Shown piece by piece: positions 51,361 through 60,078 of a stretch of 64,000 nucleotides of DNA. A model generated the notes under the pieces. The model saw only the letters and a program-made list of their open reading frames with translations. It searched no databases and had not been told where the DNA came from. Source of the DNA: Acidobacteriota bacterium (GTDB lineage Bacteria > Acidobacteriota > Terriglobia > Acidiferrales > UBA7541); assembly GCA_023481105.1 (NCBI GenBank), contig JAMCWK010000136.1, positions 1-64,000 of the forward strand. Direction: 5' to 3'. Position 1 is the first letter of the stretch; every line of letters starts with the position of its first letter. The translations under genes were made by a program, and so were the position numbers.

Positions 51361-51795
51361 TTATTCCTTCGACGAACTGGCAGGAGCATTCTTGACGAGG
51401 GTCATGCGCTGCGTTCCGGCGACGGTCTGATACTGCACGCGGTCCACGAGGGACATCAGCATCATGCCGGACACCTCATCGGACGGGGCGTCCTCGGCCA
51501 CCGCGTTCAGAAACGTGTCCAGCCCGGCCGTGGGCACCGCTTCTCCCTGATGTTCGATGGTCATTTCGATGCGATCATCCAATTCAGCGATGACGACTCC
51601 AAGCATGGCGGAATCGCCGGAGAGCAGCTTGAAGGTGCCCACACAGGCATCCTGTGCGGCGCGCATCAGTGCCTGCACGGCGGCATCGTCGAGGTGTTTG
51701 CGCTGTGCGAAATGCTCTGCGGCAGCGACGACGCCGAGAACCAGGTGCGCGTCGGGAGCAAAGCGGAATTCGGCGCGGGTAAGTTCCTTAGCCAT
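51361..51795 (-). CDS. degenerate RsbW-like (HATPase) regulatory protein
   Basis: A 144-residue protein starting MAKELTRAEFRFAPDAHLV. Helix ALMRAAQDACVGTF occupies the place of the HATPase N-box, IEMTIEHQGEAVP that of the G1 box, and SGMMLMSLVDRVQYQT with TQRMTLVKN that of the C-terminal part of RsbW/SpoIIAB-type proteins. The Asn and Asp expected for ATP and Mg binding are not clear, so it may not be an active kinase. The frame continues upstream but the Cys-rich gene overlaps there by 8 bases. The pair is likely coupled. Confidence 0.55.
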   Translation of the reverse strand: MAKELTRAEFRFAPDAHLVLGVVAAAEHFAQRKHLDDAAVQALMRAAQDACVGTFKLLSGDSAMLGVVIAELDDRIEMTIEHQGEAVPTAGLDTFLNAVAEDAPSDEVSGMMLMSLVDRVQYQTVAGTQRMTLVKNAPASSSKE

Positions 51796-51967
51796 GACTT
51801 TCCGCGACCCGGATGTCGCACGCTTCACGGCAGTCGGGACAGTAGTAGAGGCCATCTTCGCAGAGCCGCACGCCGAATTCGCCTTTGCACATGTAGCAGA
51901 ACTTGTCGCACGTGCAGGCTCGCTCGGGCTGGTCACATTGCATGCAGAGAACCTCTTTGCCTCGCAT
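51788..51967 (-). CDS. small Cys-rich zinc-ribbon-like protein
   Basis: Only 59 residues but ten Cys: C8, C11, C18, C20, C24, C27, C36, C43, C46 and C50, arranged as CxxC, CxC, CxxC and CxxC sets. This suits two zinc sites or a small Fe-S protein. ATG lies behind GGAGGACGTC, a strong ribosome binding site. It overlaps the RsbW-like gene by 8 bases, so the two proteins probably work together. Function unknown. A longer frame upstream exists but has no ribosome binding site. Confidence 0.7.
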   Translation of the reverse strand: MRGKEVLCMQCDQPERACTCDKFCYMCKGEFGVRLCEDGLYYCPDCREACDIRVAESHG

Positions 51968-52056
51968 GACGTCCTCCGGTCCAACTATATTCCACGCGTT
52001 AATCTGCGACAAGCCGCAAGTTGCGAACGCGGTTCGGCGGAAACACGTGCGTTTCC

Positions 52057-52085
52057 TTGACACACTTTGGAGCGCATGTTATTTT
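52057..52085 (+). promoter_or_regulatory. sigma-70-type promoter of gcv operon
   Basis: TTGACA, 17 bases, then TATTTT. Transcription would start near 52092, about 25 bases before the gcvT GTG. That leaves no room for a glycine riboswitch. Confidence 0.6.
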
Positions 52086-52117
52086 CGCCTGCTTGCCGCA
52101 TTAACTGAGATTCTTCT

Positions 52118-53227
52118 GTGACGACTCCGGCCACGACTGCACTGCGCAAAACCGCGCTCAACGCCACCCACCGCCGCCTCGGGGCCAAGATGGTTGATTT
52201 TGGCGGCTGGGACATGCCCGTCGAGTACACAGGCATCATCGCGGAGCATCGCGCGGTGCGCACCGCAGCCGGCCTGTTTGACGTGAGCCACATGGGCGAA
52301 ATTGTGGTGCACGGGCCCGGCGCGCTCGAGTTGGTGCAGAAAGTCACCTGCAACAATGTCCAAGCACTTGCCAATGGGCAAGCCCACTACTCCGGCTTGA
52401 TGACGGAACAAGGGACGTTTGTGGACGACTTGCTCGTGCACAAGATGTCCGACACGCACTACTACCTTTGCGTCAACGCCAGCAATCAGGACAAGGATTT
52501 TGCGCACATCGTCCAGCACAACTCCACCGGCGCGCAGGTGGAAAATGCCGGCGATTACTACACGCAGCTCGCCTTGCAAGGGCCCAAGGCCGCAGCGATT
52601 TTGCAGCGCTGCACGAAAGTTCCGCTGGCAGAAATCAAATACTATCGCTTCGCGCACGGTTTGGTGAACGAAGTGGAATGCCTGATTGCGCGCTCTGGTT
52701 ACACCGGTGAAGACGGCTTTGAGTTGTATTTCGCGCCGGAGCATTCCGAAAAAATGTGGTTCGCGCTGCTGGCCGGCGGAGAGCCCGACGGCCTGATTCC
52801 CTGCGGGCTTGGCGCGCGCAACACGCTGCGACTGGAAGCTGCCATGTGCCTCTACGGGCACGAAATCGACGACACCACCACCGTGTGGGAAGCGAACCTC
52901 GGCTGGATTTGCAAAATGGATAAAGGGGAATTCCTGGGCCGCGCTGCGCTGGCAAAGCAAAAGGAAGAAGGCGTGAAGCGCATCCTGGTGGGCTTCGAGA
53001 TGACCGATAAGCTCATCGCGCGCGATGGCTATCCGGTGCTGCATAACGGCGAGAAGGTCGGGCACGTCACCAGCGGTTCGCCCGCGCCGTTTCTGGGCAA
53101 GAATATCGGCATGGCGTACGTGCCGCCGGCGCTGAGCGCAGTGGGCACACAAATTCAGATTGGCATTCGCAACCATCAGGCTGCGGCGCGAATCGTACCG
53201 CTGCCGTTCTACAAGCGCGCGAAGTAA
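52118..53227 (+). CDS. gcvT: glycine cleavage system T-protein (aminomethyltransferase)
   Basis: A 369-residue protein that moves the aminomethyl carbon of H-protein to tetrahydrofolate, giving methylene-THF and ammonia. FGGWDMPVEYTGIIAEH (about 28-44), GLFDVSHMGEI (about 52-62, with the catalytic Asp region later), SGYTGEDGFELY (about 196-207) and PCGLGARNTLRLEAAMCLYGHE are diagnostic. GTG start. It heads gcvT-gcvH-gcvPA-gcvPB, which make methylene-THF next to the histidine genes that make methenyl-THF. Confidence 0.95.
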   Translation: MTTPATTALRKTALNATHRRLGAKMVDFGGWDMPVEYTGIIAEHRAVRTAAGLFDVSHMGEIVVHGPGALELVQKVTCNNVQALANGQAHYSGLMTEQGTFVDDLLVHKMSDTHYYLCVNASNQDKDFAHIVQHNSTGAQVENAGDYYTQLALQGPKAAAILQRCTKVPLAEIKYYRFAHGLVNEVECLIARSGYTGEDGFELYFAPEHSEKMWFALLAGGEPDGLIPCGLGARNTLRLEAAMCLYGHEIDDTTTVWEANLGWICKMDKGEFLGRAALAKQKEEGVKRILVGFEMTDKLIARDGYPVLHNGEKVGHVTSGSPAPFLGKNIGMAYVPPALSAVGTQIQIGIRNHQAAARIVPLPFYKRAK

Positions 53228-53256
53228 GCCGCCGGGTTCATTCACGAGGAGCGACG

Positions 53257-53655
53257 ATGTATCCGACAAACTGCCGCTACACAAAAGAACACGAGTGGAT
53301 CAAGATGGACGGCGCGACCGGCACGGTCGGCATCACCGAGTACGCGCAGCACGAACTCGGCGACGTCGTGTTCGTCGAATTGCCAAAAATCGGCGCAAAG
53401 ATTTCTACCGGGCAGCCATTCGGCACCGTCGAATCGGTCAAGGCCGTCAGCGAGATTTATGCGCCGGTCTCCGGCGAGGTCATCGAGACGAATGCGGCGC
53501 TCGGCGACGCGCCGGAGAAAATTAATCAGGACCCGCACGGCGCCGCGTGGCTCATCAAGATCAAGCTTTCGAATCCCTCCGAGGTGAATTCCCTGATGGA
53601 TGCCGCCGCCTACCAGGCGTACATCGCGGAGAAACAGAAGGAAACCTCGGCCTGA
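53257..53655 (+). CDS. gcvH: glycine cleavage system H-protein
   Basis: A 132-residue lipoyl carrier that shuttles the aminomethyl group between P, T and L proteins. Normal length and motifs: YTKEHEWIKMDG (about 7-18), the lipoylation site ESVKAVSEIYAPVSGEV (Lys about 66) and DPHGAAWLIKIKL. Behind GAGGAGCGACG. Its stop overlaps the gcvPA start (TGATG). It has the canonical lysine that the membrane-anchored relative at 10949 lacks. Confidence 0.97.
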   Translation: MYPTNCRYTKEHEWIKMDGATGTVGITEYAQHELGDVVFVELPKIGAKISTGQPFGTVESVKAVSEIYAPVSGEVIETNAALGDAPEKINQDPHGAAWLIKIKLSNPSEVNSLMDAAAYQAYIAEKQKETSA

Positions 53656-55001
53656 TGCGCTACCTCCCGAAAAGTGATTCCGAGCGGCGCGAGATGCTGC
53701 GCGCGATCGGATTCGATAATTTCGAAAAACTTTTCCAGGCGATTCCGGAAGCGTTCCGGCTGAAGCGGCCTCTGGCTGTTCCGGGGCCGCTCTCGGAAAT
53801 GGAAATCATCGAGTACTTCCGCGGCCGCGCGGCGGAAAATTCGCGCGGCTACACGTCGTTTCTCGGCGCGGGCGTTTACCACCATCATCGCTCGGTCGTG
53901 GCGGATGCGCTGCTGCAGCGTGGAGAATTCCTGACGTCCTACACGCCCTACCAGGCGGAAATCAGTCAGGGCACGTTGCAGGCGATTTTTGAATTTCAAA
54001 CACTGATGTGCCAGCTCACCGGACAGGAAGTGGCCAACGCCTCGATGTACGACGGCTCGACGGCGCTGACAGAAGCGGTGTTGATGGCCGAGCGGCTCAC
54101 CGGGCGCCAGCGCGTGCTCATCGCGCATTCCGTTCACCCGGAATACAGGCAAGTGCTGAACACGTACGCGAAAAACACCGGGCTGCGCGTAGAAGAGTTC
54201 GGTTTTTCCGCAAGCGGACAACTTGCAATCGATGCGGTGCGCAAAGCGGCGAATGATGAAGTCGCCGCGGTAGTCGTGCAGTCGCCGAATTTCTTCGGCG
54301 TGCTGGAACAAATTCCGGCGCTGGCGGAAATCGCGCGTGGCTGCGGCGCGCTGCTGGTCGTGGGCATCACTGAAGCAGTTTCGCTGGGCATCGCGCGGCC
54401 GCCCGCGGATGCCGACATCATCGCCATGGAAGCGCAGAGCTTCGGCCTTCCGCCTAGCTACGGCGGGCCGTACGCCGGCGTTATTGCAACGAAAGAGAAA
54501 TTCGTGCGGCAGATGCCCGGTCGCCTCGCGGGACAAACCACGGACCATCAGGGTCGCCGCGGATTTTGCCTCACGCTGGCCACGCGCGAGCAGCACATCC
54601 GCCGCGAAAAAGCCACGTCCAACATCTGCACAAATCAAGCGCTGTGCGCGCTGGCCGCGACGATTCATCTTTGCCTGCTCGGCAAACAGGGTCTGCGCGA
54701 ACAGGCCGAGCAGAATGTGGCCAAATCGCAATTCGCGCTGGCGCAATTGGAAACCATTGCCGGCGTGCGGCGCGCCTTCAGCGGCCCCGTGTTCAACGAA
54801 TTTGTGATGGAGTTTCCGCGCTCGGTGAAGATGATCAACGCCCAGCTGCTCAAAAATAAAATCGTCGGCCCCATGGCGCTGGGACGTTTTTATCCGGAGC
54901 TGACGAAACGCGGACTCGTGTGCGTGACAGAGACAACCACACGGGAAGAAATCACGCGGCTGGTCGAGGGCATTGACCGGGCGCTGAAAGTGCCAGTGTG
55001 A
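53655..55001 (+). CDS. gcvPA: glycine dehydrogenase (decarboxylating) subunit 1
   Basis: A 448-residue N-terminal half of the split P-protein. MRYLPKSDSERREMLRAIG, LSEMEIIEYF, FLGAGVYHHHRSVVADAL, SYTPYQAEISQGTLQ and ATRExH-type ATREQHIRREKATSNICTNQ are typical. Subunit 1 has no PLP lysine and supports the catalytic subunit encoded next. The ATG overlaps the gcvH stop. A large open frame on the opposite strand through this gene is a GC-bias shadow. Confidence 0.95.
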   Translation: MRYLPKSDSERREMLRAIGFDNFEKLFQAIPEAFRLKRPLAVPGPLSEMEIIEYFRGRAAENSRGYTSFLGAGVYHHHRSVVADALLQRGEFLTSYTPYQAEISQGTLQAIFEFQTLMCQLTGQEVANASMYDGSTALTEAVLMAERLTGRQRVLIAHSVHPEYRQVLNTYAKNTGLRVEEFGFSASGQLAIDAVRKAANDEVAAVVVQSPNFFGVLEQIPALAEIARGCGALLVVGITEAVSLGIARPPADADIIAMEAQSFGLPPSYGGPYAGVIATKEKFVRQMPGRLAGQTTDHQGRRGFCLTLATREQHIRREKATSNICTNQALCALAATIHLCLLGKQGLREQAEQNVAKSQFALAQLETIAGVRRAFSGPVFNEFVMEFPRSVKMINAQLLKNKIVGPMALGRFYPELTKRGLVCVTETTTREEITRLVEGIDRALKVPV

Positions 55002-55024
55002 AGTTCTGAGGGTTGAAACCAAGG

Positions 55025-56506
55025 ATGAGCGACAAAATTACGAAAGCGGGGCGTCACGTAAGCCAGGACGAAGGGCTGATCTTTGAAAAATCCTCGCCGG
55101 GCAAGCGCGGCATGGAACTGCCGCCGCTCGACGTGCCGCCCGCGGACGCGGCGAAGGCACTGGGCGCGGGATACGTGCGCGCGGGCGTGGAAGGCTTTCC
55201 GGAAGTCAGCGAAATCGAAGTCGTGCGCCACTTCACGCGTATTTCCACGTGGAATTACGCCATTGATTACGGCATGTATCCGCTGGGCTCCTGCACGATG
55301 AAGTACAACCCGCGCGTGAACGAATTCGTGGCGCGTCTCGAAGGAATTGCCGACGAACATCCTTATCAGCCGGTGGATTTGTCGCAGGGCTGCCTGCGCA
55401 TTTTGAAAACGCTGGAAGACATTTTGAAAGAAGTCACCGGCATGGACGCGGTCACACTCCAGCCAGCCGCCGGCGCGCAAGGCGAGCTGACCGGCTTGCT
55501 GTTGATCCGCGCCTATCTCGAAAGCCAGGGCAACCCGCGCAAAAAAGTGCTGATCCCCGATTCCGCGCATGGCACGAATCCGGCCACGGCGGTCATCGCC
55601 GGATACGCCGTGGAAAACGTGAAGTCCGATGCCAACGGCGGAATTGACATGGCGCGGCTCGCGGAAATTGTGAACGCGGACGTTGCCGCGCTGATGATCA
55701 CCAACCCCAACACGCTGGGAATTTTCGAGCGCAACATCGGCGAGATCGCCAAGATTTTGCACGCCAAGGGCGCGCTGCTCTACATGGATGGCGCGAATAT
55801 GAACGCGCTCGCGGGCATTGCGCGGCCGGGCGATTTCGGCGTGGACGTGATGCACTTGAATTTGCACAAAACGTTTTCCACGCCGCACGGCGGCGGCGGG
55901 CCCGGCGCGGGACCTGTGGCCATGAAGAAAATCCTAGGACCGTTCATGCCAACGCCTGTCGTCATCGAGAAAGAAGGAAAGCTGGCCTACGACTACAACC
56001 GGCCGAAGTCCATCGGGCGCGTGAAAGCCTTTTATGGAAATTTCGGCGTGCTGGTGCGCGCGCTGGCGTACGCGCTGGCGTACGGGCCGGGAATGCGGCA
56101 GGCCTCAGAAGATGCCGTATTAAACGCGAACTACATTCGCAAAAAACTCGAAGACGTGTACGAGCTGCCCTACAAGCTGCCGTGCATGCACGAAGTGGTG
56201 TTCAGCGATTCGCGGCAAAAAAAGAACGGCGTGAGCACCATGGACATCGCCAAGCGGCTGATTGACTACGGCTTTCATCCCTACACGACTGCATTTCCGC
56301 TCATTGTCCACGGCGCGCTGATGATTGAGCCTACCGAATCCGAGAGCAAGGAAGAGTGCGATCAGTTTATCGCAGCCATGCGCTCGATTGCGGAAGAATC
56401 CGCGACGAATCCTGAGTTAGTGAAGACTGCGCCGCACACGACGCGTGTCGGCCGCCTGGACGAAGTCACCGCCGCGCGCAAGCCCATCCTGCGCTGGAAG
56501 CCGTAA
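55025..56506 (+). CDS. gcvPB: glycine dehydrogenase (decarboxylating) subunit 2
   Basis: The 493-residue PLP-bearing half of the P-protein, which decarboxylates glycine and loads the rest onto lipoyl-GcvH. RRHFxxLS-like EVVRHFTRIST, YPLGSCTMKYNPRVNE (about 83-98), LQPAAGAQGELTG, DSAHGTNPA and the Schiff-base Lys in MHLNLHKTFSTPHGGGGPG (about 282) are present. ATG 55025 behind CCAAGG was chosen; TTG 55013 is an alternative. It is the last gene of the operon. No lipoamide dehydrogenase (L protein) is in the window. Confidence 0.95.
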   Translation: MSDKITKAGRHVSQDEGLIFEKSSPGKRGMELPPLDVPPADAAKALGAGYVRAGVEGFPEVSEIEVVRHFTRISTWNYAIDYGMYPLGSCTMKYNPRVNEFVARLEGIADEHPYQPVDLSQGCLRILKTLEDILKEVTGMDAVTLQPAAGAQGELTGLLLIRAYLESQGNPRKKVLIPDSAHGTNPATAVIAGYAVENVKSDANGGIDMARLAEIVNADVAALMITNPNTLGIFERNIGEIAKILHAKGALLYMDGANMNALAGIARPGDFGVDVMHLNLHKTFSTPHGGGGPGAGPVAMKKILGPFMPTPVVIEKEGKLAYDYNRPKSIGRVKAFYGNFGVLVRALAYALAYGPGMRQASEDAVLNANYIRKKLEDVYELPYKLPCMHEVVFSDSRQKKNGVSTMDIAKRLIDYGFHPYTTAFPLIVHGALMIEPTESESKEECDQFIAAMRSIAEESATNPELVKTAPHTTRVGRLDEVTAARKPILRWKP

Positions 56507-56518
56507 CAGAAAACTGAA

Positions 56519-56572
56519 AAAGCAGATTCCTCATCGCCCGCCTGCGGCGGACTCCTCGGAATGACACTCACG
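56519..56572. repeat. REP-like imperfect palindrome after gcv operon
   Basis: TTCCTC-ATCGC-CCGCC-TGC-GGCGG-ACTCC-TCGGAA folds into a stem with CCGCC/GGCGG and TTCC/GGAA arms, flanked by CAGA and TGACACTCA. It could also help terminate the gcv transcript. Only one copy is in the window. Confidence 0.5.
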
Positions 56573-56583
56573 GGGTTTTCAGC

Positions 56584-58008
56584 CTAGCGCGGGAAGCGCA
56601 CGGAGCTGAGCATGTTCTGGAATGCCTGGTCAAAATTGTCGTAATCACGCTCGGGCGCGACGCTGACGAAATAGACCAGCCCTTCGGGCCGGAGCACGGT
56701 CACGAGCCACAAATATTCCTTGCCGCCGGTTGGAGAATCATTCGTGAGGTAAGTAGAAAGCGCGCGCAATCCTCCGATGCGCACGCGCTCATGCCGCCGC
56801 GCGATGCGTACCGCGGGATTGGAATGGCGCAAGTCGTCAATGAGCTGGTCGGTGGCATCCTCGAGCGTCACCTGGCCGGTGCGATCACTTTGCACTTCAA
56901 ATACGTTCACGATGACGCCGTAAGCCAGCGCGGCATTGCCGCGGCCGTCGTCCACGATGCCGCCTTCGGGCGCAAACGTCACTGCGCCTTCCTGTCCGTA
57001 GGACTTCCAATTGTCCGGATAGGACATGCGCAGCAGTCCATTCTGGTAACTCTGATAACGAGTGGACGGCAATTCCGGGCGTCCGGACCGTCCAGTGCTG
57101 CGAGTAGCACTTGACGTAGCCGCGCCTCCCTTCTCGGGTGCCGGAAGCGCCATCACCATGCGGCGGATCGAACGGAACTCCGCAGAGTCGGTCCGATAAT
57201 TTGGCGGAGCGCCGCCGAGTTTTTCGATTTCGCCGTTCACGCCGCCGACGCGGTTCTCCGGATTGGGATGGCTGCTCAGCCACTGCGGCATGCCTCCGCC
57301 TTTCGATTGCGCCTGCAATTTTTCGAAAAACTGCGGCATGCCGCGCGGGTCGTAGCCAGCGTCGTAGAGAATCTGAGCGCCGAGCAGGTCTGCTTGGCGC
57401 TCCGCATCGCGGGAATACTTCAGCAGGATGGAATTCGTGGCAAAACCCGCGCCAATTTGCGCCAGCACCGCGCCAACGGAATTGCTGCCCAGCATGCCGC
57501 CGAGCAGCGCCAGCGGCACTTGCGCGGCGTAGGCCTTGGACGCCTGGTTGGTGCCATGGCGCAGCGCGGCGTGCGAAATTTCGTGCGCCATCACGCCGGC
57601 AAGCTGCGCTTCGTTGTCCGCGTTTTCGATGACGCCGCGGTTGACATAGATGAATCCGCCCGGCAAGCAAAATGCGTTGATCGCGCGATCGTTCACCAAC
57701 TTGAATTGATAAGGATATTTCTCATAAGGAGCCTTCGCTGCCAGCCTGCGCCCGAGTGAGTTCAGATAATTTTCGATGCGCGAATCGTTCACAATGGGAA
57801 GCTGCCGCTCGGCGTCCTCGGCTACCTTGCGGCCAATTTCGACGTCCTGTGCCGGCGAAAAAAGATTCCAGCCGGGCTTGAACGGAGTGCGCTCGGCCTG
57901 CGCCACCGGCGCCCAGGCCAGTGTCAGCACCAGTGCCAAGGCGACCGCCTGGTGCAATGTGCCACGAAGCGAATGGGCCGCGTCGCTGCCAAAACGTCTG
58001 CTGCTCAT
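56584..58008 (-). CDS. exported M48-family metallopeptidase
   Basis: A 474-residue protein with a signal peptide (about 1-38, ending AQAE). The zinc site is MAHEISHAALRH (HExxH, about 140-151) and the third ligand Glu lies in SRDAERQADLLG, as in BepA/LoiP-type peptidases that act on outer-membrane proteins. The C-terminal ~190 residues are a separate domain (RMSYPDNWKSYG ... RPEGLVYFVSVAP) seen with such peptidases in related bacteria. Start ATG behind AGGGAGACACCG; an upstream extension of 37 codons is not signal-like. Confidence 0.88.
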   Translation of the reverse strand: MSSRRFGSDAAHSLRGTLHQAVALALVLTLAWAPVAQAERTPFKPGWNLFSPAQDVEIGRKVAEDAERQLPIVNDSRIENYLNSLGRRLAAKAPYEKYPYQFKLVNDRAINAFCLPGGFIYVNRGVIENADNEAQLAGVMAHEISHAALRHGTNQASKAYAAQVPLALLGGMLGSNSVGAVLAQIGAGFATNSILLKYSRDAERQADLLGAQILYDAGYDPRGMPQFFEKLQAQSKGGGMPQWLSSHPNPENRVGGVNGEIEKLGGAPPNYRTDSAEFRSIRRMVMALPAPEKGGAATSSATRSTGRSGRPELPSTRYQSYQNGLLRMSYPDNWKSYGQEGAVTFAPEGGIVDDGRGNAALAYGVIVNVFEVQSDRTGQVTLEDATDQLIDDLRHSNPAVRIARRHERVRIGGLRALSTYLTNDSPTGGKEYLWLVTVLRPEGLVYFVSVAPERDYDNFDQAFQNMLSSVRFPR

Positions 58009-58210
58009 CGGTGTCTCCCTGTTGCCTAATCTCTTTCGCTGCGCCTGAGCGAACCGGCTGGGCCTCCGGCTCACGTAATTAGATGGCGCTTGCGGCGTCC
58101 GTGTCGCGCTGCCGCACACTTTTTCCTGTCAGCAAAGATTATCGCACAGGAGAGTAAAAAGGCAGGCGCGCCGGCTTGATGCGTGCGACCGGCGCGCCCC
58201 TGCTCTGAGA

Positions 58211-59428
58211 TTATCGTTGGGTGTCGTGGCGCCGCTTGGCGGCCACCGGCGCGGGAGCCGGAGGCGCCGAACTGGCCGGCGCTTGCGCCTCACGGGCGTT
58301 GGCTTGCGCGGGGATTTCAATCGAGCGTCCGCCCCACGCGGAAATAGCCTGCGTGGCAAAGAGCGGCGCCGGCGGCGCGAGCGTCACCAGCGTGCTTTCG
58401 CCCGTGCGGGCAAAGGAAAGCTGCTGCGTGGCTGAGTCCCAGTCAATCGAAAGGATGTCGCCCACCATAATCTGGCCGGTGGACAGCAGATTCGCCAGCG
58501 GATAGACCACGTGGCGCTCGATAGCGCGCTTCAAATGGCGCGCGCCGTACTTGATGTCCGTGCCTTCGCGCAGCAGGAATTCCCGCGCCGCACGCGTCAG
58601 GCGGAATACGAACTGGCCGCGCGCCGTATCGAGCACGCGCCGCTGCACCAGGTCCAGTTCGATATCCAGAACTTTTTCGAGCTGCTCCGGACGCAGCGGA
58701 TGGAACACGACGACCTTGTCGATGCGGTTCATGAACTCCGGCGAAAACTTTCGCTTCGCCGCTTCCGTGGCGGTGCGCTCGACCTTGGTGTCCATCGCGT
58801 CGGAAGGCTTGTCGGACGGCTGGACAAATCCCAGGCCGCCGGTCATCAGCGTGCTGATATCGGAGCCGCCGAGGTTGGAAGTCATGAAGATGAGCGTCTG
58901 CGAGAGGTCCACGCGGCGGTTGTCGCCGAGCGTCAGCGTGGCTTTGTCGAGAATGCCCAGCAGCAATTGCCACAGCGCGTCGGAGGCTTTCTCGATTTCG
59001 TCAAAGAGCAGCAGGCTCAGTTTCAGGTTCTCGGTGTGATAAAGCGAAAGCGTTTCCTGGGTAATCAGCGGATGGGTCTCGCGGTGTCCCAGATAGCCCG
59101 GAGGCGAACCGATGAGTTTGGCGATTTCGTGGGAGTGCTGAAATTCCGCGCAGTCCACTTTGATGACCGCGCGAGGGTCGCCAAACAGGATTTCCCCCAT
59201 GGCTTCGACGATGCGCGTTTTGCCGGAACCCGTCGGGCCGAGGAAGAGCAGGTTGCCCACCGGGCGGCCGGGCGAATGCAAGCCGGCACGGAACACCTGA
59301 TAGATGTCCACGAGAGCGCCCACGGCCTCGTCCTGTCCGACGATTTTCCTGCGCAGGGCCGTTTCGAATTCGCCGGATTCGGCGCTTCGGCGGCTGGGGT
59401 CCAGGTGCTGCATGTGTGCGGCGCTCAT
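58211..59428 (-). CDS. Clp-type AAA ATPase, single D2-like domain
   Basis: A 405-residue ATPase that looks like the second AAA module of ClpA/ClpB without the first. IVGQDEAVGALVDIYQVFRAG (split), Walker A GPTGSGKTRI (about 64-73), a pore-type loop in GSPPGYLGHRE, Walker B LLLFDEIEKA (about 139-148), sensor TSNLGGSD, arginine-finger region EFMNRID and the C-terminal small domain YGARHLKRAIERHV are all present. A Pro/Ala-rich tail follows. It lacks the Clp N-domain and an obvious ClpP-binding loop. It forms an operon with the 143-residue protein upstream. Confidence 0.88.
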   Translation of the reverse strand: MSAAHMQHLDPSRRSAESGEFETALRRKIVGQDEAVGALVDIYQVFRAGLHSPGRPVGNLLFLGPTGSGKTRIVEAMGEILFGDPRAVIKVDCAEFQHSHEIAKLIGSPPGYLGHRETHPLITQETLSLYHTENLKLSLLLFDEIEKASDALWQLLLGILDKATLTLGDNRRVDLSQTLIFMTSNLGGSDISTLMTGGLGFVQPSDKPSDAMDTKVERTATEAAKRKFSPEFMNRIDKVVVFHPLRPEQLEKVLDIELDLVQRRVLDTARGQFVFRLTRAAREFLLREGTDIKYGARHLKRAIERHVVYPLANLLSTGQIMVGDILSIDWDSATQQLSFARTGESTLVTLAPPAPLFATQAISAWGGRSIEIPAQANAREAQAPASSAPPAPAPVAAKRRHDTQR

Positions 59429-59440
59429 GGCTCTACCCTC

Positions 59441-59872
59441 CTATCGAAAACTGCGTGCGGCGCCTTCGGAATGCGCCGTTTGCTCGAACTGGCTCAACTT
59501 GACGTCCACGGTGGAGCGAAGCAGCCGGAGTTGAGCAATCAGTTCGGTGGCGGATTCCGGAGACTCACCCCACTGCAACAGGGTCGGGTACAGATCAGCC
59601 AGATCAAGATTCACAGTGCGAAGAGAGCGAACCAGATGCTGGACGAAGGGGGACCCGGGCTGGAAGAGCTCGACTCGGCTCTTGACCATTTCCCGCAGTT
59701 GAGGCCAGTCCACATCCAGCTTGGGATAAGTGCGCGAAACTTGGCGAACGACGTCGTCGGTAATGCGCGGGTGCTCGCCGAGGCGGGCCAGGTGAAGCTG
59801 CTTCACCTTGCCGCTGCGGCGCACGTTGTGCACCAGGTACCAGGCATTGCCTCTGCGTCGAATGAACGCCAT
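59441..59872 (-). CDS. conserved hypothetical protein, partner of AAA ATPase
   Basis: A 143-residue protein whose N-terminal part (MAFIRRRGNAWYLVHNVRR, then KVKQLHLARLGEHPRIT) resembles the DNA-end-binding start of IS1634-type transposases, though no catalytic domain follows. The rest is helical (RSLRTVNLDLADLYPTLLQW, ATELIAQLRLLRSTVDVKL). It begins the operon with the Clp-type ATPase 12 bases downstream, so it may be an adaptor or substrate. That role is inference. Minus-strand promoter is not clear in the 200 bases upstream. Confidence 0.6.
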   Translation of the reverse strand: MAFIRRRGNAWYLVHNVRRSGKVKQLHLARLGEHPRITDDVVRQVSRTYPKLDVDWPQLREMVKSRVELFQPGSPFVQHLVRSLRTVNLDLADLYPTLLQWGESPESATELIAQLRLLRSTVDVKLSQFEQTAHSEGAARSFR

Positions 59873-60078
59873 TTCAGCAACCTCTTATTCGGCATCATCC
59901 AGTGAGCTTGAAACTCTCATCAATTGGTTAGATGCCTTATCGTTGCCTGCGGTAGCTAGTGTGAAGCGCGGGTAGTGGAATCACAATCCACCATGGGTAC
60001 AGGGCATGCAAACGAGCGGGCTAGGCGTACTGCTTGTACGATCGGGCTAGTACCTTTAGGCTGTCAGCGGAGGCAAGT

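Noticed and set aside
52000-52117. A glycine riboswitch before gcvT
   Set aside because: A good promoter leaves only about 25 bases of leader, and no aptamer core is visible.
53610-55022. A 470-codon minus-strand frame opposite gcvPA (and similar ones opposite the NtrC-type regulator, HutU and VorB)
   Set aside because: Same reason: full overlap with clear enzymes and shadow-type composition.
59873-60078. Possible tRNA or small RNA in the gap before the ATL gene
   Set aside because: No cloverleaf or TPsiC-loop pattern could be drawn; I see nothing supportable there.
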